Below, piece by piece: positions 24,063-33,063 of a DNA stretch of 46,228 bases. The first letter of the stretch is position 1. Each line of letters opens with the position of its first letter. This stretch comes from JAHEJA01 sp965656445 (GTDB lineage: Bacteria > Pseudomonadota > Alphaproteobacteria > Rhodobacterales > Rhodobacteraceae), in the NCBI GenBank assembly GCA_965656445.1, contig CBFHKO010000016.1, forward strand, positions 1 through 46,228, in the 5' to 3' direction. Position numbers and translations under genes: made by a program. The notes under the pieces were generated by a model, which worked only from the letters and a program-made list of their open reading frames with translations, ran no database searches and was not told the origin of the DNA.

Positions 24063-25868
24063 ATGTTAAAAATGACGAAAATGACGAAGGACAAATTACG
24101 CTCTCGCGATTGGTTCGCACGGGAAGGGGATCCCGAAATGTCAGCACTCTATTTAGAGCGCTACTTGAATTATGGTCTCACCCGTGAAGAGCTGCAATCT
24201 GGCAAGCCAATTATTGCCATTGCACAAACAGGCAGCGATTTGTCACCCTGTAATCGTCATCACCTCGAATTGACCAAACGTGTCCGCGACGGGATTATTG
24301 CGGCTGGAGGCACGCCTATCGAGGTGCCTGTGCACCCTATTCAAGAAACGGGAAAACGCCCGACGGCGAATTTGGATCGCAACTTGGCCTATTTGTCCTT
24401 GGTCGAAACGCTGCAAGGGTATCCGCTTGATGGGGTTGTGCTAAATATTGGCTGTGACAAAACCACGCCTGCTTTGTTAATGGCGGCGGCGACAGTGAAC
24501 ATTCCTGCGATTGCTTTGTCTGTTGGGCCTATGCTGAATGGATGGTGGAACGGGGAACGCGCAGGATCGGGAACGATTATCTGGAAAGCCCGTGAAATGA
24601 TGGCCAAAGGTGAAATTGACGGCGAAGAGTTTATGGATATCGCCGCCTCTAGCGCACCTTCTGTTGGCTATTGTAATACGATGGGCACGGCGACAACGAT
24701 GAATTCTTTGGCCGAAGCTCTCGGTATGCAATTACCAGGAAGCGCGGCTATTCCCGCTCCTTACCGCGAGCGTGCGCAAATTAGCTATGAAACAGGCAAG
24801 CGTATTGTCGACATGGTCTGGGAAGATTTGCGTCCATCGGATGTCATGACACGCGCGGCCTTTGAAAATGCGATTGTTATCAACTCCGCCATCGGTGGAT
24901 CCACCAATGCACCAATACACCTCAACGCGATTGCGGCGCATCTTGGTGTCGAGGTCAATAACGACGACTGGCAGGAATTGGGTTTCAAAGTTCCACTATT
25001 GGTCAATCTTCAACCTGCTGGTAAATACCTTGGCGAAGATTATCACCGCGCAGGGGGTGTGCCCTCGGTCGTTGCAGAGTTGCTCAAAGGGGGGCTATTG
25101 CCTAATCCAGATGCGATCACTGTGAATGGCCTCAGTATGAAGGCAAACTGTGACGGCAAAGCGGCGACAAACACAGATGTCATTCGCACGCTAGACAATC
25201 CACTTGTTGAGGATGCGGGTTTCTTGAACCTCAAAGGCAACCTCTTCAATAGTGCGATTATGAAAATCAGTGTGATTTCCGAGGATTTCAAAGCAAGATA
25301 CCTGTCCAATCCCGAGGACCCAAATGCCTTTGAAGGACGTGCAATTGTCTTTGACGGGACTGAGGATTTTCACAAGCGGATTGATGACCCATCCGAAAAC
25401 ATTGATGAAAACTGCGTCTTGTTTATGCGAGGGACAGGTCCCAAAGGCTATCCTGGGGGTGCCGAGGTCGTGAATATGCGTGCGCCATCTTATTTGCTAA
25501 AGCAAGGCATTCAAGCCTTGCCCTGTGTCGGCGATGGGCGCCAATCAGGAACATCTGGATCGCCCTCTATTTTGAACGCTTCACCTGAGGCCGCAGAAGG
25601 CGGCGGATTGGCCTTGTTGCAGACGGGGGATACAGTTCGGTTCGATTTGAATAAATGTAGTGCCGATATTTTGGTTCCCCTTGAGGAATTGGCGGAGCGT
25701 GCCCGTGCATTAGAGGCCGCTGGCGGTTATGCAATTCCAGATAGTCAAACGCCCTGGCAACAGTATTTCCGCGAATTGACAACAGGCTTGGACAAGGGAA
25801 TGACATTACGTGATGCCCCTAAATATCGTGATACCGCGCGCGTGTCTCGACCAAGAGACAGCCATTAG
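24063..25868 (+). CDS. IlvD/Edd-family dehydratase (sugar-acid type)
   Basis: The 601-residue protein belongs to the Fe-S IlvD/Edd dehydratases. Cluster-ligand cysteines are seen in LSPCNRHH, LNIGCDKTTPA and GYCNTMGTA, and a conserved PCVGDGRQSGTSGSPSIL segment lies near the C-terminus. The SALYLERYLNYGLTREEL start, SPCNRHH and the overall length resemble arabinonate/xylonate dehydratases rather than dihydroxy-acid dehydratase, so a 2-keto-3-deoxy sugar acid is the likely product. The ATG at 24072 is an alternative start. Exact substrate is inference. Confidence 0.85.
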   Translation: MLKMTKMTKDKLRSRDWFAREGDPEMSALYLERYLNYGLTREELQSGKPIIAIAQTGSDLSPCNRHHLELTKRVRDGIIAAGGTPIEVPVHPIQETGKRPTANLDRNLAYLSLVETLQGYPLDGVVLNIGCDKTTPALLMAAATVNIPAIALSVGPMLNGWWNGERAGSGTIIWKAREMMAKGEIDGEEFMDIAASSAPSVGYCNTMGTATTMNSLAEALGMQLPGSAAIPAPYRERAQISYETGKRIVDMVWEDLRPSDVMTRAAFENAIVINSAIGGSTNAPIHLNAIAAHLGVEVNNDDWQELGFKVPLLVNLQPAGKYLGEDYHRAGGVPSVVAELLKGGLLPNPDAITVNGLSMKANCDGKAATNTDVIRTLDNPLVEDAGFLNLKGNLFNSAIMKISVISEDFKARYLSNPEDPNAFEGRAIVFDGTEDFHKRIDDPSENIDENCVLFMRGTGPKGYPGGAEVVNMRAPSYLLKQGIQALPCVGDGRQSGTSGSPSILNASPEAAEGGGLALLQTGDTVRFDLNKCSADILVPLEELAERARALEAAGGYAIPDSQTPWQQYFRELTTGLDKGMTLRDAPKYRDTARVSRPRDSH

Positions 25869-25993
25869 TCGGATCAAAAGCAACCTCATAGGTGTGGCCT
25901 CTTGCGAGGTTATCACCTGTGGGCAAAGCGCTTGACATCCTTGGCGCGCTTGGTTTCAAAATTATGCAACGGTAACGAGATACGGAGATTGGC

Positions 25994-26974
25994 ATGTATC
26001 CCTTTGATTTGACGCAGCGCCCCACTGGGTTTGATGCTTTGGACAAGGAGCCAGTGTTTGAGGCATCAAAGCATCTACAACTCGAAGCGCCAACCGACGT
26101 CTACGGATTGGACGATCTGAATTACGACGCCGAGACCATTGCTCAAGCGCCTGCTAAATTTGCCGCCACCTCTGTATTTCGTGTGCTCTCGGATGAGGGG
26201 GCCGCTCTTTTGTATGAGACAGTGAAACGACTAGAACCCTTCGCCACCTCCAACGCGCGGATTGAGCGATGTGTCCGAGGTGGGGTCTATCGGTCTAAAT
26301 TCCTACGTGATTTGTGCCTTAGTCCAGAAATTACCGATTTTCTGAGTGATATCGCAGGGCTTGATTTAATGCCTCATACGATCCCGCATCAATTGGGGCA
26401 TCTCAATTATAATCCCCAGGAAATCGGCAAAAACGTTGATAAATGGCACGTCGATACGCTGCGCTTTGATTATGTGATGTTTGTGACTGATCCGACCAAG
26501 AATGAAGGCGGACAGTTTCAATATTTCAAAGGTACCAAAGAAGACATGGCCCAGCTCAAAGCCTCTGGACAGCCTATCCCAGAGGACAAAATAATATCAC
26601 CTGATATGCCTGGACCTGGATATGCCGTGCTTCAGCAGGGGAATTTGGTCGTGCATCAGGCCAAGGGTTTGACCGCACCCGGGGAGCGAGTGACAATGGT
26701 GAATGGCTACGTCCCAAGGGATCCGAATTTCCCCGATTATTCACGGTATGATCAATTGGCCAATGTGGATCCAGAGCATGTTGTGACGAGCGAATATAGC
26801 CGGCATGCTGCACTTCAGGCGCAACGTCTTTTGGATCAAAACATCATTAATATTGCCCCTCAAGAACAGGCGGAAGACTATGCCCAGTCGTTAGAGGCAG
26901 CGGCCCAATCTCTTTTATCTGCTGCGCAAAATATTCGAGCAGGGGCTAAGAGCATTGAACATTTTGGGGATTGA
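25994..26974 (+). CDS. Fe(II)/2-oxoglutarate-type dioxygenase
   Basis: The 326-residue protein carries the facial triad of Fe(II) oxygenases in WHVDTLRFD (His152, Asp154) and VVHQAKG (His221), plus a downstream Arg232 in GERVTMV positioned to bind 2-oxoglutarate. It resembles the phytanoyl-CoA dioxygenase-like or prolyl-hydroxylase-like branch. The C-terminal 60 residues form a long Ala/Gln-rich helix (AQSLEAAAQSLLSAAQNI) that may oligomerise. Substrate is unknown. It stops exactly next to the convergent LysR gene. Confidence 0.65.
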   Translation: MYPFDLTQRPTGFDALDKEPVFEASKHLQLEAPTDVYGLDDLNYDAETIAQAPAKFAATSVFRVLSDEGAALLYETVKRLEPFATSNARIERCVRGGVYRSKFLRDLCLSPEITDFLSDIAGLDLMPHTIPHQLGHLNYNPQEIGKNVDKWHVDTLRFDYVMFVTDPTKNEGGQFQYFKGTKEDMAQLKASGQPIPEDKIISPDMPGPGYAVLQQGNLVVHQAKGLTAPGERVTMVNGYVPRDPNFPDYSRYDQLANVDPEHVVTSEYSRHAALQAQRLLDQNIINIAPQEQAEDYAQSLEAAAQSLLSAAQNIRAGAKSIEHFGD

Positions 26975-27892
26975 TTACTGTTTGTGATCTGACAGAGCTG
27001 AGGACACAATCCAATCGCGCACAATTTCGGCGTTTGGGATAAGAGAGCGTTCCTTGGACCACACCAAATAAAACGCTTTTCCCGTGGTCCATGACCAATC
27101 GGATCGACCAGCAAGCAATTCCTTTTCAATCAGCGGGCCAACGATATGGTGCCACCCAAAAGCGAACCCTTCGCCCGCCATGGCCGCCTGAAGCACCATC
27201 GCATAATCATTCAAGCGCAGCCCACTTTGTGGAGGCTGTTCCGTGATCCCAAATTCGCGGAACCATTGAGCCCATGAGGGGCGTTCGCGAATTGGTTCTT
27301 CGAGGTGGATGAGGCGTTGGTGCAAAAGCCCCGTAATATTCCTGAGGTGCACAGCCGAAGCCATGACGCGAGGTGCGGCAACAGGATAGATGATTTCTGG
27401 TGCGATCAATGCGCTCTCGTATCCGGGCCAATGTCCGTTTCCCAAACGAACCGCAAGGCTAATGGGTTCGGCGTTCAGATCAGGTTCGCGATCACTGGAT
27501 TGTAGCCTGAGATCAATATTGGGGTAGCTGTGTTGAAATTTGCTCAAACGCGGTAGCATCCAATAATTCGTAAAGGCAGAGGATGCGCTGAGTGTGACAT
27601 GATCGTTGCTGGCGGATTGTCGTATGGAATTAGCGGTTTGCTCCAATTGCTCAAAGGCGCGTGTGACATCCGCAAAAAGACGGTCTCCTGCATGTGTGAG
27701 GCTTATGCGACGATGATCGCGGTGGAACAAACTAACGCCGAGTGCAGTTTCCAACTGTTTGATGGACGCGCTCACAGAAGGTTGCTGAACATTCAACTCT
27801 TGTGCAGCCAACGTAAAAGATCCGCGCCGTGCGGCGGTTTCAAATACAACAAGGTGGCGCGGGGATGCCAAATGTGTCCAGAGGTTTTGCAT
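26975..27892 (-). CDS. LysR-family transcriptional regulator
   Basis: The 305-residue regulator has the N-terminal winged helix with FTLAAQELNVQQPSVSASIKQ (helix-turn-helix, about 27-47), the LGVSLFHRDHRRISLT wing, and a periplasmic-binding-like effector domain. It is of the GcvA/TrpI-like group by the SLFHR and ASSAFTNYWMLPRL patterns. It is divergent from the MttB-type gene (91 bases between starts), the classic LysR arrangement, so it probably regulates the MttB/FAD-GcvT operon in response to its substrate. Confidence 0.9.
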   Translation of the reverse strand: MQNLWTHLASPRHLVVFETAARRGSFTLAAQELNVQQPSVSASIKQLETALGVSLFHRDHRRISLTHAGDRLFADVTRAFEQLEQTANSIRQSASNDHVTLSASSAFTNYWMLPRLSKFQHSYPNIDLRLQSSDREPDLNAEPISLAVRLGNGHWPGYESALIAPEIIYPVAAPRVMASAVHLRNITGLLHQRLIHLEEPIRERPSWAQWFREFGITEQPPQSGLRLNDYAMVLQAAMAGEGFAFGWHHIVGPLIEKELLAGRSDWSWTTGKAFYLVWSKERSLIPNAEIVRDWIVSSALSDHKQ

Positions 27893-27983
27893 AATCTGAA
27901 CTTATCCAAATCATAAATTTTTTCAACCGTCACATCTCGGATTTTTACGGCTACGGTTCGATAACAATAGGGGAGAAGTTTCA

Positions 27984-29504
27984 ATGGCTAGACGTTCACG
28001 TCCATCGCGCGGTCGCGACCAAACGGGTGGTCGCGTTAAAGCCTCGCCGTATGTGCAACGCTCTTTGGCGTTTTTTGATCCGCTCGATGAGGATAGTATT
28101 GAAAAGCTTGAAACGCAAGTGGACTGGATACTCCAAGAGGTCGGTATTGCCTTTCGCGATGATCCAGTTGCTTTGGATCTGTGGCGCAAAGAGGGGGCGA
28201 AGATAGAGGGTGATATTGTCACGGCCCCTGCGGATTGGATTCGCGCATTGTGTCGCAAAGCCCCAAGTGAATTTACCCAGCTCGCCCGCAACCCCGAACG
28301 TTCGGTTCGTATTGGGGGTCGCAATCAAGTTTTTGCGCCCATATACGGTGCGCCTTTTGTGCGTGATCTAGAGCAGGGGCGTCGCTATGGGGATATGGCG
28401 GCCTTTCATGATTTGGTGAAGCTTAGTTATATGCACCCTAATCTGCATCACGGGGGGCTGGTAACAGTTGAACCCTGTGATGTTCCGGTCAGTAAACGAC
28501 ATTTGGATATGTTGCTTGCCCATATGACTTTGTCGGACAAACCGCATCTTGGCGCGATAACGGAAATGAGCCGTGCCCAAGATAGCGTCGATATGGCCGA
28601 AATCCTCTTTGGCAAAGAGGTCATGGATGAGAATTGCGTCATCATGGGGAATGTGAATACCAACTCGCCGCTATTGGTTGATAAAGTCGTGACCGAAGCC
28701 GCGCGCGTTTATTCATCGCGGGGGCAGGGCATGATCGTCGTGCCCTTTATCCTGAGCGGTGCGATGGGCCCAGTGTCCACCGCCGCCTCTGTCGCACAAG
28801 CGATGGCCGAGGCGATGATGGTCTGCGCCTATGTTCAACTCTTGCGCCCCGGTGCGCCCTTTGTTTTGGGGAATTTCCTGTCGTCGATGTCTTTGAAATC
28901 AGGCGCACCGACGTTTGGAATGCCAGAGCCTGTGATGTCGAATTATGCAATTGGGCAATTGGCACGTCGCGCTGGGCTGCCTTTGCGCTGCGGTGGGTCC
29001 CTGACAGCGTCCAAAATCGAAGACGCCCAAGCCGCCTATGAAAGCGCGGATAGTATGCATTCGACCATGCTTGCGGGTGCGAATTTTGTTTTGCACTCTG
29101 CGGGTTGGCTCGAAGGTGGGTTATGTGTGGGCTATGAAAAGCTCATCATGGATGCAGATCGTTTGGGGGGATATCAAAAGGTATTGTCGCAAGGATTAGA
29201 TGTCTCAGATGAGGCCTTTGCACGTGATGCCTATGGAGAAGTGGATGCAGGCGGGCATTTCTTGGGATGTGCGCATACCATGCGGAATTATCAAAGCGCC
29301 TTTTATGAACCCGCCCTCAGCGACAGCGAAAACGTAGAAAGCTGGGAAGAAGGCGGAAGCCAAGATATGCGCGTTCGCGCGAACAAACGCGTGAAAAAAA
29401 TGTTGGCAGATTATCAACAACCGCCCATAAATTCAGACACCAAAGAGGCGCTAGAGGCATTTGTGACCAAGCGCAAAGAAGACTTACCGGACGCGTGGTA
29501 TTAG
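27984..29504 (+). CDS. MttB-superfamily methyltransferase (non-pyrrolysine)
   Basis: The 506-residue protein is a member of the trimethylamine methyltransferase superfamily, TIM-barrel enzymes that demethylate quaternary amines. Family signatures include GAPFVRDLEQGRRYGD, MTLSDKPHLGAITE, the GNVNTNSPLL segment and ILSGAMGPVSTAASVAQA (key parts named). There is no in-frame TAG, so it lacks pyrrolysine, as do the enzymes for glycine betaine (MtgB) or proline betaine. A basic tail (MARRSRPSRGR) precedes the fold. It starts a tight operon with an FAD/GcvT fusion nine bases downstream. Known relatives pass the methyl group to a corrinoid protein; none is encoded in this window. Confidence 0.88.
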   Translation: MARRSRPSRGRDQTGGRVKASPYVQRSLAFFDPLDEDSIEKLETQVDWILQEVGIAFRDDPVALDLWRKEGAKIEGDIVTAPADWIRALCRKAPSEFTQLARNPERSVRIGGRNQVFAPIYGAPFVRDLEQGRRYGDMAAFHDLVKLSYMHPNLHHGGLVTVEPCDVPVSKRHLDMLLAHMTLSDKPHLGAITEMSRAQDSVDMAEILFGKEVMDENCVIMGNVNTNSPLLVDKVVTEAARVYSSRGQGMIVVPFILSGAMGPVSTAASVAQAMAEAMMVCAYVQLLRPGAPFVLGNFLSSMSLKSGAPTFGMPEPVMSNYAIGQLARRAGLPLRCGGSLTASKIEDAQAAYESADSMHSTMLAGANFVLHSAGWLEGGLCVGYEKLIMDADRLGGYQKVLSQGLDVSDEAFARDAYGEVDAGGHFLGCAHTMRNYQSAFYEPALSDSENVESWEEGGSQDMRVRANKRVKKMLADYQQPPINSDTKEALEAFVTKRKEDLPDAWY

Positions 29505-29513
29505 GAGGACGAC

Positions 29514-31982
29514 ATGCCAGACATTCAAAAAGACGAAACAGCAACCAGTAAACCGCTTCCAAGTCATGCCAAAGTTGTCGTCATTGGCGGTGGTGTTGTG
29601 GGGTGTTCGATCCTCTTTCACCTCGCTAAATTTGGTTGGAAAGACGTGGTCTTGTTGGAACGCGATGAGCTAACATCTGGATCCAGCTGGCACGCGGCTG
29701 GTCAAATTCACACGATTTCAAGCGATCCCAATATTTCCCGACTTCAGGGGTATACGATTGATTTATATAAGGAAATAGAAGAAACTTCTGGTTATTCCGT
29801 TGGCTTGCATATGACAGGTGGGTTCTATGCGGCCTCGACAAAAGAATGGTACGATTACCTTAAACGCGAACGGTCCAAAGCGCGGTATATGGGGCTTAAT
29901 CAAGAATTCATCAGCCCCAAGGAATTGGCAGAGCGCCATCCCTTGATTGATCCCAAACATTATCATGCGGCCCTCTGGGACGATCAGGATGGTGATTTGG
30001 ACCCCTCTGGTGCGACCTATGCCTTTGCTAAATCCGCACGGGTGCATGGGGCGCAATATTTCACGCATTGCGGTGTGAGCGCGATGTCTCAGCGGCCTGA
30101 TGGGTCTTGGGATTTGGAAACGCCAAAAGGGAAAATCAACGCGGAACAAATTGTGAATTGTGGTGGTCTCTGGGCCCGCGAAGTTGGGCATATGTCTGGT
30201 ATTCACTTACCCGTTCAGCCGATGGAGCATCACTATTTGATCACCGATAAAATCCCACTCATTGCCGAGCGCATGGACAGTATGGGCGAAGCAGGGCGGC
30301 TTCCTGCGGGGATTGATTATGAGGCGAATATTTATTTCCGCCAAGAACGTCAGGGCATGTTGCTCGGCACCTATGAGCCGAAATCAACACCGTGGAAAGT
30401 GGATGGCACGCCTTGGGATTTCGGTCACGAATTGCTTCCGCCTGATTTGGACCGTATCGCGGATCGTTTGGAGATGTCCTTTGATCGGATACCTGCGATT
30501 GGCGAGGCGGGGATCAAGGATATGATTAACGGGCCGTTCACCTTTGGGCCTGATGGTAATCCCATGATCGGTCCAGTTCCGGGGATGAAAAACTATTGGG
30601 TCGCTGTCGGGGTTATGGCGGGCTTTTGTCAAGGTGGAGGCGTGGGCCTCACAATGGCGGAGTGGATGATTGACGGCGAACCCAGCATTGATGTCTGGGC
30701 TATGGATGTTGCGCGGTTTGGCGAATTCGCGACGCCAGATTGGGGAACCATCAAATCCTCAGAAAATTATGAACGCCGATTTGTGATGACCTTCCCGAAT
30801 GAAACTTTGCCCAAGGGACGGATGCAAAAGACAACAGCGCTTTATGACCGTCTTGTCGCCAAGGGGGCTTTGATGGGACAAGGCTTTGGCTTGGAGAACG
30901 CACTTTGGTTTGCAGATACGCCTCAGGATGCGCATGAAACACCGACTTTTGAACGGAATCGATCGCATGACTATGTCGCCCGCGAAGTCAAAGCCGTTCA
31001 AACCTCAGTAGGTGGCATTGAAATTGCCAATTTCGCCAAACATGAATTCAAAGGCGCTGGCGCACGTGCCTATTTAGATCATATTTTGGCGGGCTACGTG
31101 CCCAAGCCCGGTCGCCTTGCCCTGACACCGATGTTGACGCCTAAGGGCAAGCTTTACGGGGATTTGACAGTTGCCTGTTTGGATGAGGATCATTTCATGC
31201 TCTTTGGATCGGGTGCGATGCAAGAGGCGCATCGTCGTTGGTTTGAAAAGGATCTGCCTGAAGGCGTGAGTTATCAAAATGTGTCGGATGAGTGGCATGG
31301 AATTGCCTTGTCTGGTCCAAAATCACGTGACCTCTTGGCGAGGTTAACGCGCGATGATGTGAGTGCTGAGGCGTTTAAATTCCGCGATGTACGGCAAACC
31401 TTTGTGGGTGGCGTGCCTGTGATTTTGAACCGTATTAGCTTTAGTGGTGAGCTAGGCTATGAAATTTATTGCAAGCCGCAGTATTTGCTTCGCTTGGCCG
31501 AAGCAATCGAAGAGGCAGGGGCCGATTTCGATTATCGCTGGTATGGCGCGCGCGCTTTGATGTCGATGCGATTGGAAAAGGGCTGGGGCGTTTGGACGCT
31601 TGAATTCCGCCCTGATTTTGATGCGGTTGAATCGGGTATGGATGTCTTTATCAACTGGAAAAAAGACTTTGTTGGCAAAGAGGCGACATTGGCTGTTCGC
31701 GACACTGGACCCAAACAGAAATTGGTCACGATGACCATTGACGTAAACGGCATTGATGTTAGCAACGATGAAGCCATCCTCAAAGACGGCGAGGCCGTTG
31801 GCTATGTGTCCTCTGGTGGCTATGCGCATCGGGCAGGGACGTCTATGGCTATGGGCTATGTGGGCGCGCAATATGCTGTCCCAGGAACCGAATTGGATGT
31901 GGAAATCCTCGGGGAATTCTACAAGGCCAAGGTTTTAGGAGCGCCAATTTATGATGCGAACGGGTCAAATATGCGCTGTTAA
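29514..31982 (+). CDS. dimethylglycine/sarcosine dehydrogenase-like FAD-GcvT fusion
   Basis: The 822-residue protein has an N-terminal FAD domain (VVVIGGGVVGCSILFHLA) with SGSSWHAAGQ, where the His aligns with the covalent FAD attachment site of dimethylglycine dehydrogenase. From about residue 440 it has a C-terminal aminomethyltransferase (GcvT) domain with ELGYEIYCKP and the LRLEKGWGVW-like MRLEKGWGVWT. Such enzymes oxidise an N-methyl group and hand the one-carbon unit to tetrahydrofolate. Start at 29514 has an AGGAGG site five bases upstream and lies nine bases after the MttB-type gene. The probable role is demethylating the tertiary amine left after the first methyl is removed. Confidence 0.9.
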   Translation: MPDIQKDETATSKPLPSHAKVVVIGGGVVGCSILFHLAKFGWKDVVLLERDELTSGSSWHAAGQIHTISSDPNISRLQGYTIDLYKEIEETSGYSVGLHMTGGFYAASTKEWYDYLKRERSKARYMGLNQEFISPKELAERHPLIDPKHYHAALWDDQDGDLDPSGATYAFAKSARVHGAQYFTHCGVSAMSQRPDGSWDLETPKGKINAEQIVNCGGLWAREVGHMSGIHLPVQPMEHHYLITDKIPLIAERMDSMGEAGRLPAGIDYEANIYFRQERQGMLLGTYEPKSTPWKVDGTPWDFGHELLPPDLDRIADRLEMSFDRIPAIGEAGIKDMINGPFTFGPDGNPMIGPVPGMKNYWVAVGVMAGFCQGGGVGLTMAEWMIDGEPSIDVWAMDVARFGEFATPDWGTIKSSENYERRFVMTFPNETLPKGRMQKTTALYDRLVAKGALMGQGFGLENALWFADTPQDAHETPTFERNRSHDYVAREVKAVQTSVGGIEIANFAKHEFKGAGARAYLDHILAGYVPKPGRLALTPMLTPKGKLYGDLTVACLDEDHFMLFGSGAMQEAHRRWFEKDLPEGVSYQNVSDEWHGIALSGPKSRDLLARLTRDDVSAEAFKFRDVRQTFVGGVPVILNRISFSGELGYEIYCKPQYLLRLAEAIEEAGADFDYRWYGARALMSMRLEKGWGVWTLEFRPDFDAVESGMDVFINWKKDFVGKEATLAVRDTGPKQKLVTMTIDVNGIDVSNDEAILKDGEAVGYVSSGGYAHRAGTSMAMGYVGAQYAVPGTELDVEILGEFYKAKVLGAPIYDANGSNMRC

Positions 31983-32081
31983 AGGGCCGCTCGGTTCGGG
32001 ATTTTGCAAAAAAAAATGGTTACACACGGGATTGTTTGTGACAGTCTTTTGAGCGTGAGTTAATTGCAAGAGGGGCATTAG

Positions 32082-33062
32082 ATGGACAAGCAGCCAGTTA
32101 AGGGATGGAACCATGTTCCCAATGTTCCCATCCAAGTGTCGCCTTTGTTTCGCTGGCCCTTGCGCCCTTGGGACATCCTGCGGTGGTTTTGGTCGTCGTG
32201 GTTTTTGATCACCGAAAAGCTGATCATTGTTGGATTGGCGTGCATTTCGTTTTACTGGTTTCAACCCCCTCTTGAGGAAACCAAGACACTCGCTGTTGGC
32301 TGGATCGGCGAGATGTATCTTCGCAACTTAGCCTTGATGACTTTGGTGGCTGGCGGGCTGCATCTCTATTTCTACACCTTCACGAAACAGGGCAAACAAT
32401 TACGCTATGATCCGCGTCCTTTGATGAAAAACGGGCGTCAGTTCACATTGGGCGGGCAAATCCGTGACAACATGTTTTGGACCCTTGCAAGTGGCGTGAC
32501 GATCTGGACCGCTTATGAGGTTTTGATGTTCTGGGCTATGGCAAATGGCTATGCGCCTATGCTGACCTTTGCAGGGAACCCCGTGTGGTTCATCCTTTTG
32601 TTTTGGCTCATACCGATTTGGGAAAGCTTTTATTTCTATTGGATCCATCGGTTTTTACATATCCCGTTTTTCTACAAACATGTGCATGCGCTGCATCAAC
32701 GCAATATCAATGTCGGGCCGTGGTCTGGCCTGTCTATGCATCCTGTTGAGCATGTAATTTTCTTGGGCTCTGTGATGATCCATTGGATCGTCGCCGCTCA
32801 TCCCATCCATATTTTGTACCACCTGCAATATTATGCTTTGACCGCGGCAAGCACGCATACAGGGTTTGAGGGGCTTGTGGTCAAGGATAAAAACCGTCTG
32901 GCTCTGGGAACGTTTCATCACCAAATGCATCACCGCTATTTTGAATGCAATTATGGATCGCTCGAAATCCCTTGGGACAAGCTATTTGGATCGTTTCATG
33001 ATGGCACAACCGAAGCCGATGAACGGATGAAAGAGCGTCGTAAAAGGATTATGGGCGCTTAG
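32082..33062 (+). CDS. sterol desaturase/fatty acid hydroxylase-superfamily membrane enzyme
   Basis: The 326-residue integral membrane protein has the di-iron histidine clusters of this superfamily: HRFLH (189-193), HVHALHQ (200-206), HPVEH (220-224) and HHQMHH (279-284). Several hydrophobic segments precede them (about 42-60, 80-98, 130-155, 165-188). Members hydroxylate or desaturate lipids, carotenoids or alkyl glycerols. Here it follows the FAD-GcvT gene after 99 bases on the same strand, so its substrate may be the compound degraded by the cluster. It is convergent with the GMC gene one base away. Substrate unknown. Confidence 0.85.
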   Translation: MDKQPVKGWNHVPNVPIQVSPLFRWPLRPWDILRWFWSSWFLITEKLIIVGLACISFYWFQPPLEETKTLAVGWIGEMYLRNLALMTLVAGGLHLYFYTFTKQGKQLRYDPRPLMKNGRQFTLGGQIRDNMFWTLASGVTIWTAYEVLMFWAMANGYAPMLTFAGNPVWFILLFWLIPIWESFYFYWIHRFLHIPFFYKHVHALHQRNINVGPWSGLSMHPVEHVIFLGSVMIHWIVAAHPIHILYHLQYYALTAASTHTGFEGLVVKDKNRLALGTFHHQMHHRYFECNYGSLEIPWDKLFGSFHDGTTEADERMKERRKRIMGA

Positions 33063-33063
33063 C

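Noticed and set aside
25885..25920. Imperfect hairpin between the dehydratase and dioxygenase genes
   Set aside because: The stem has several mismatches and no T-run, so neither a terminator nor a regulatory role can be supported.
27984..29504. Pyrrolysine-containing trimethylamine methyltransferase (MttB proper)
   Set aside because: The frame has no internal TAG codon, so it is a non-pyrrolysine member of the superfamily.
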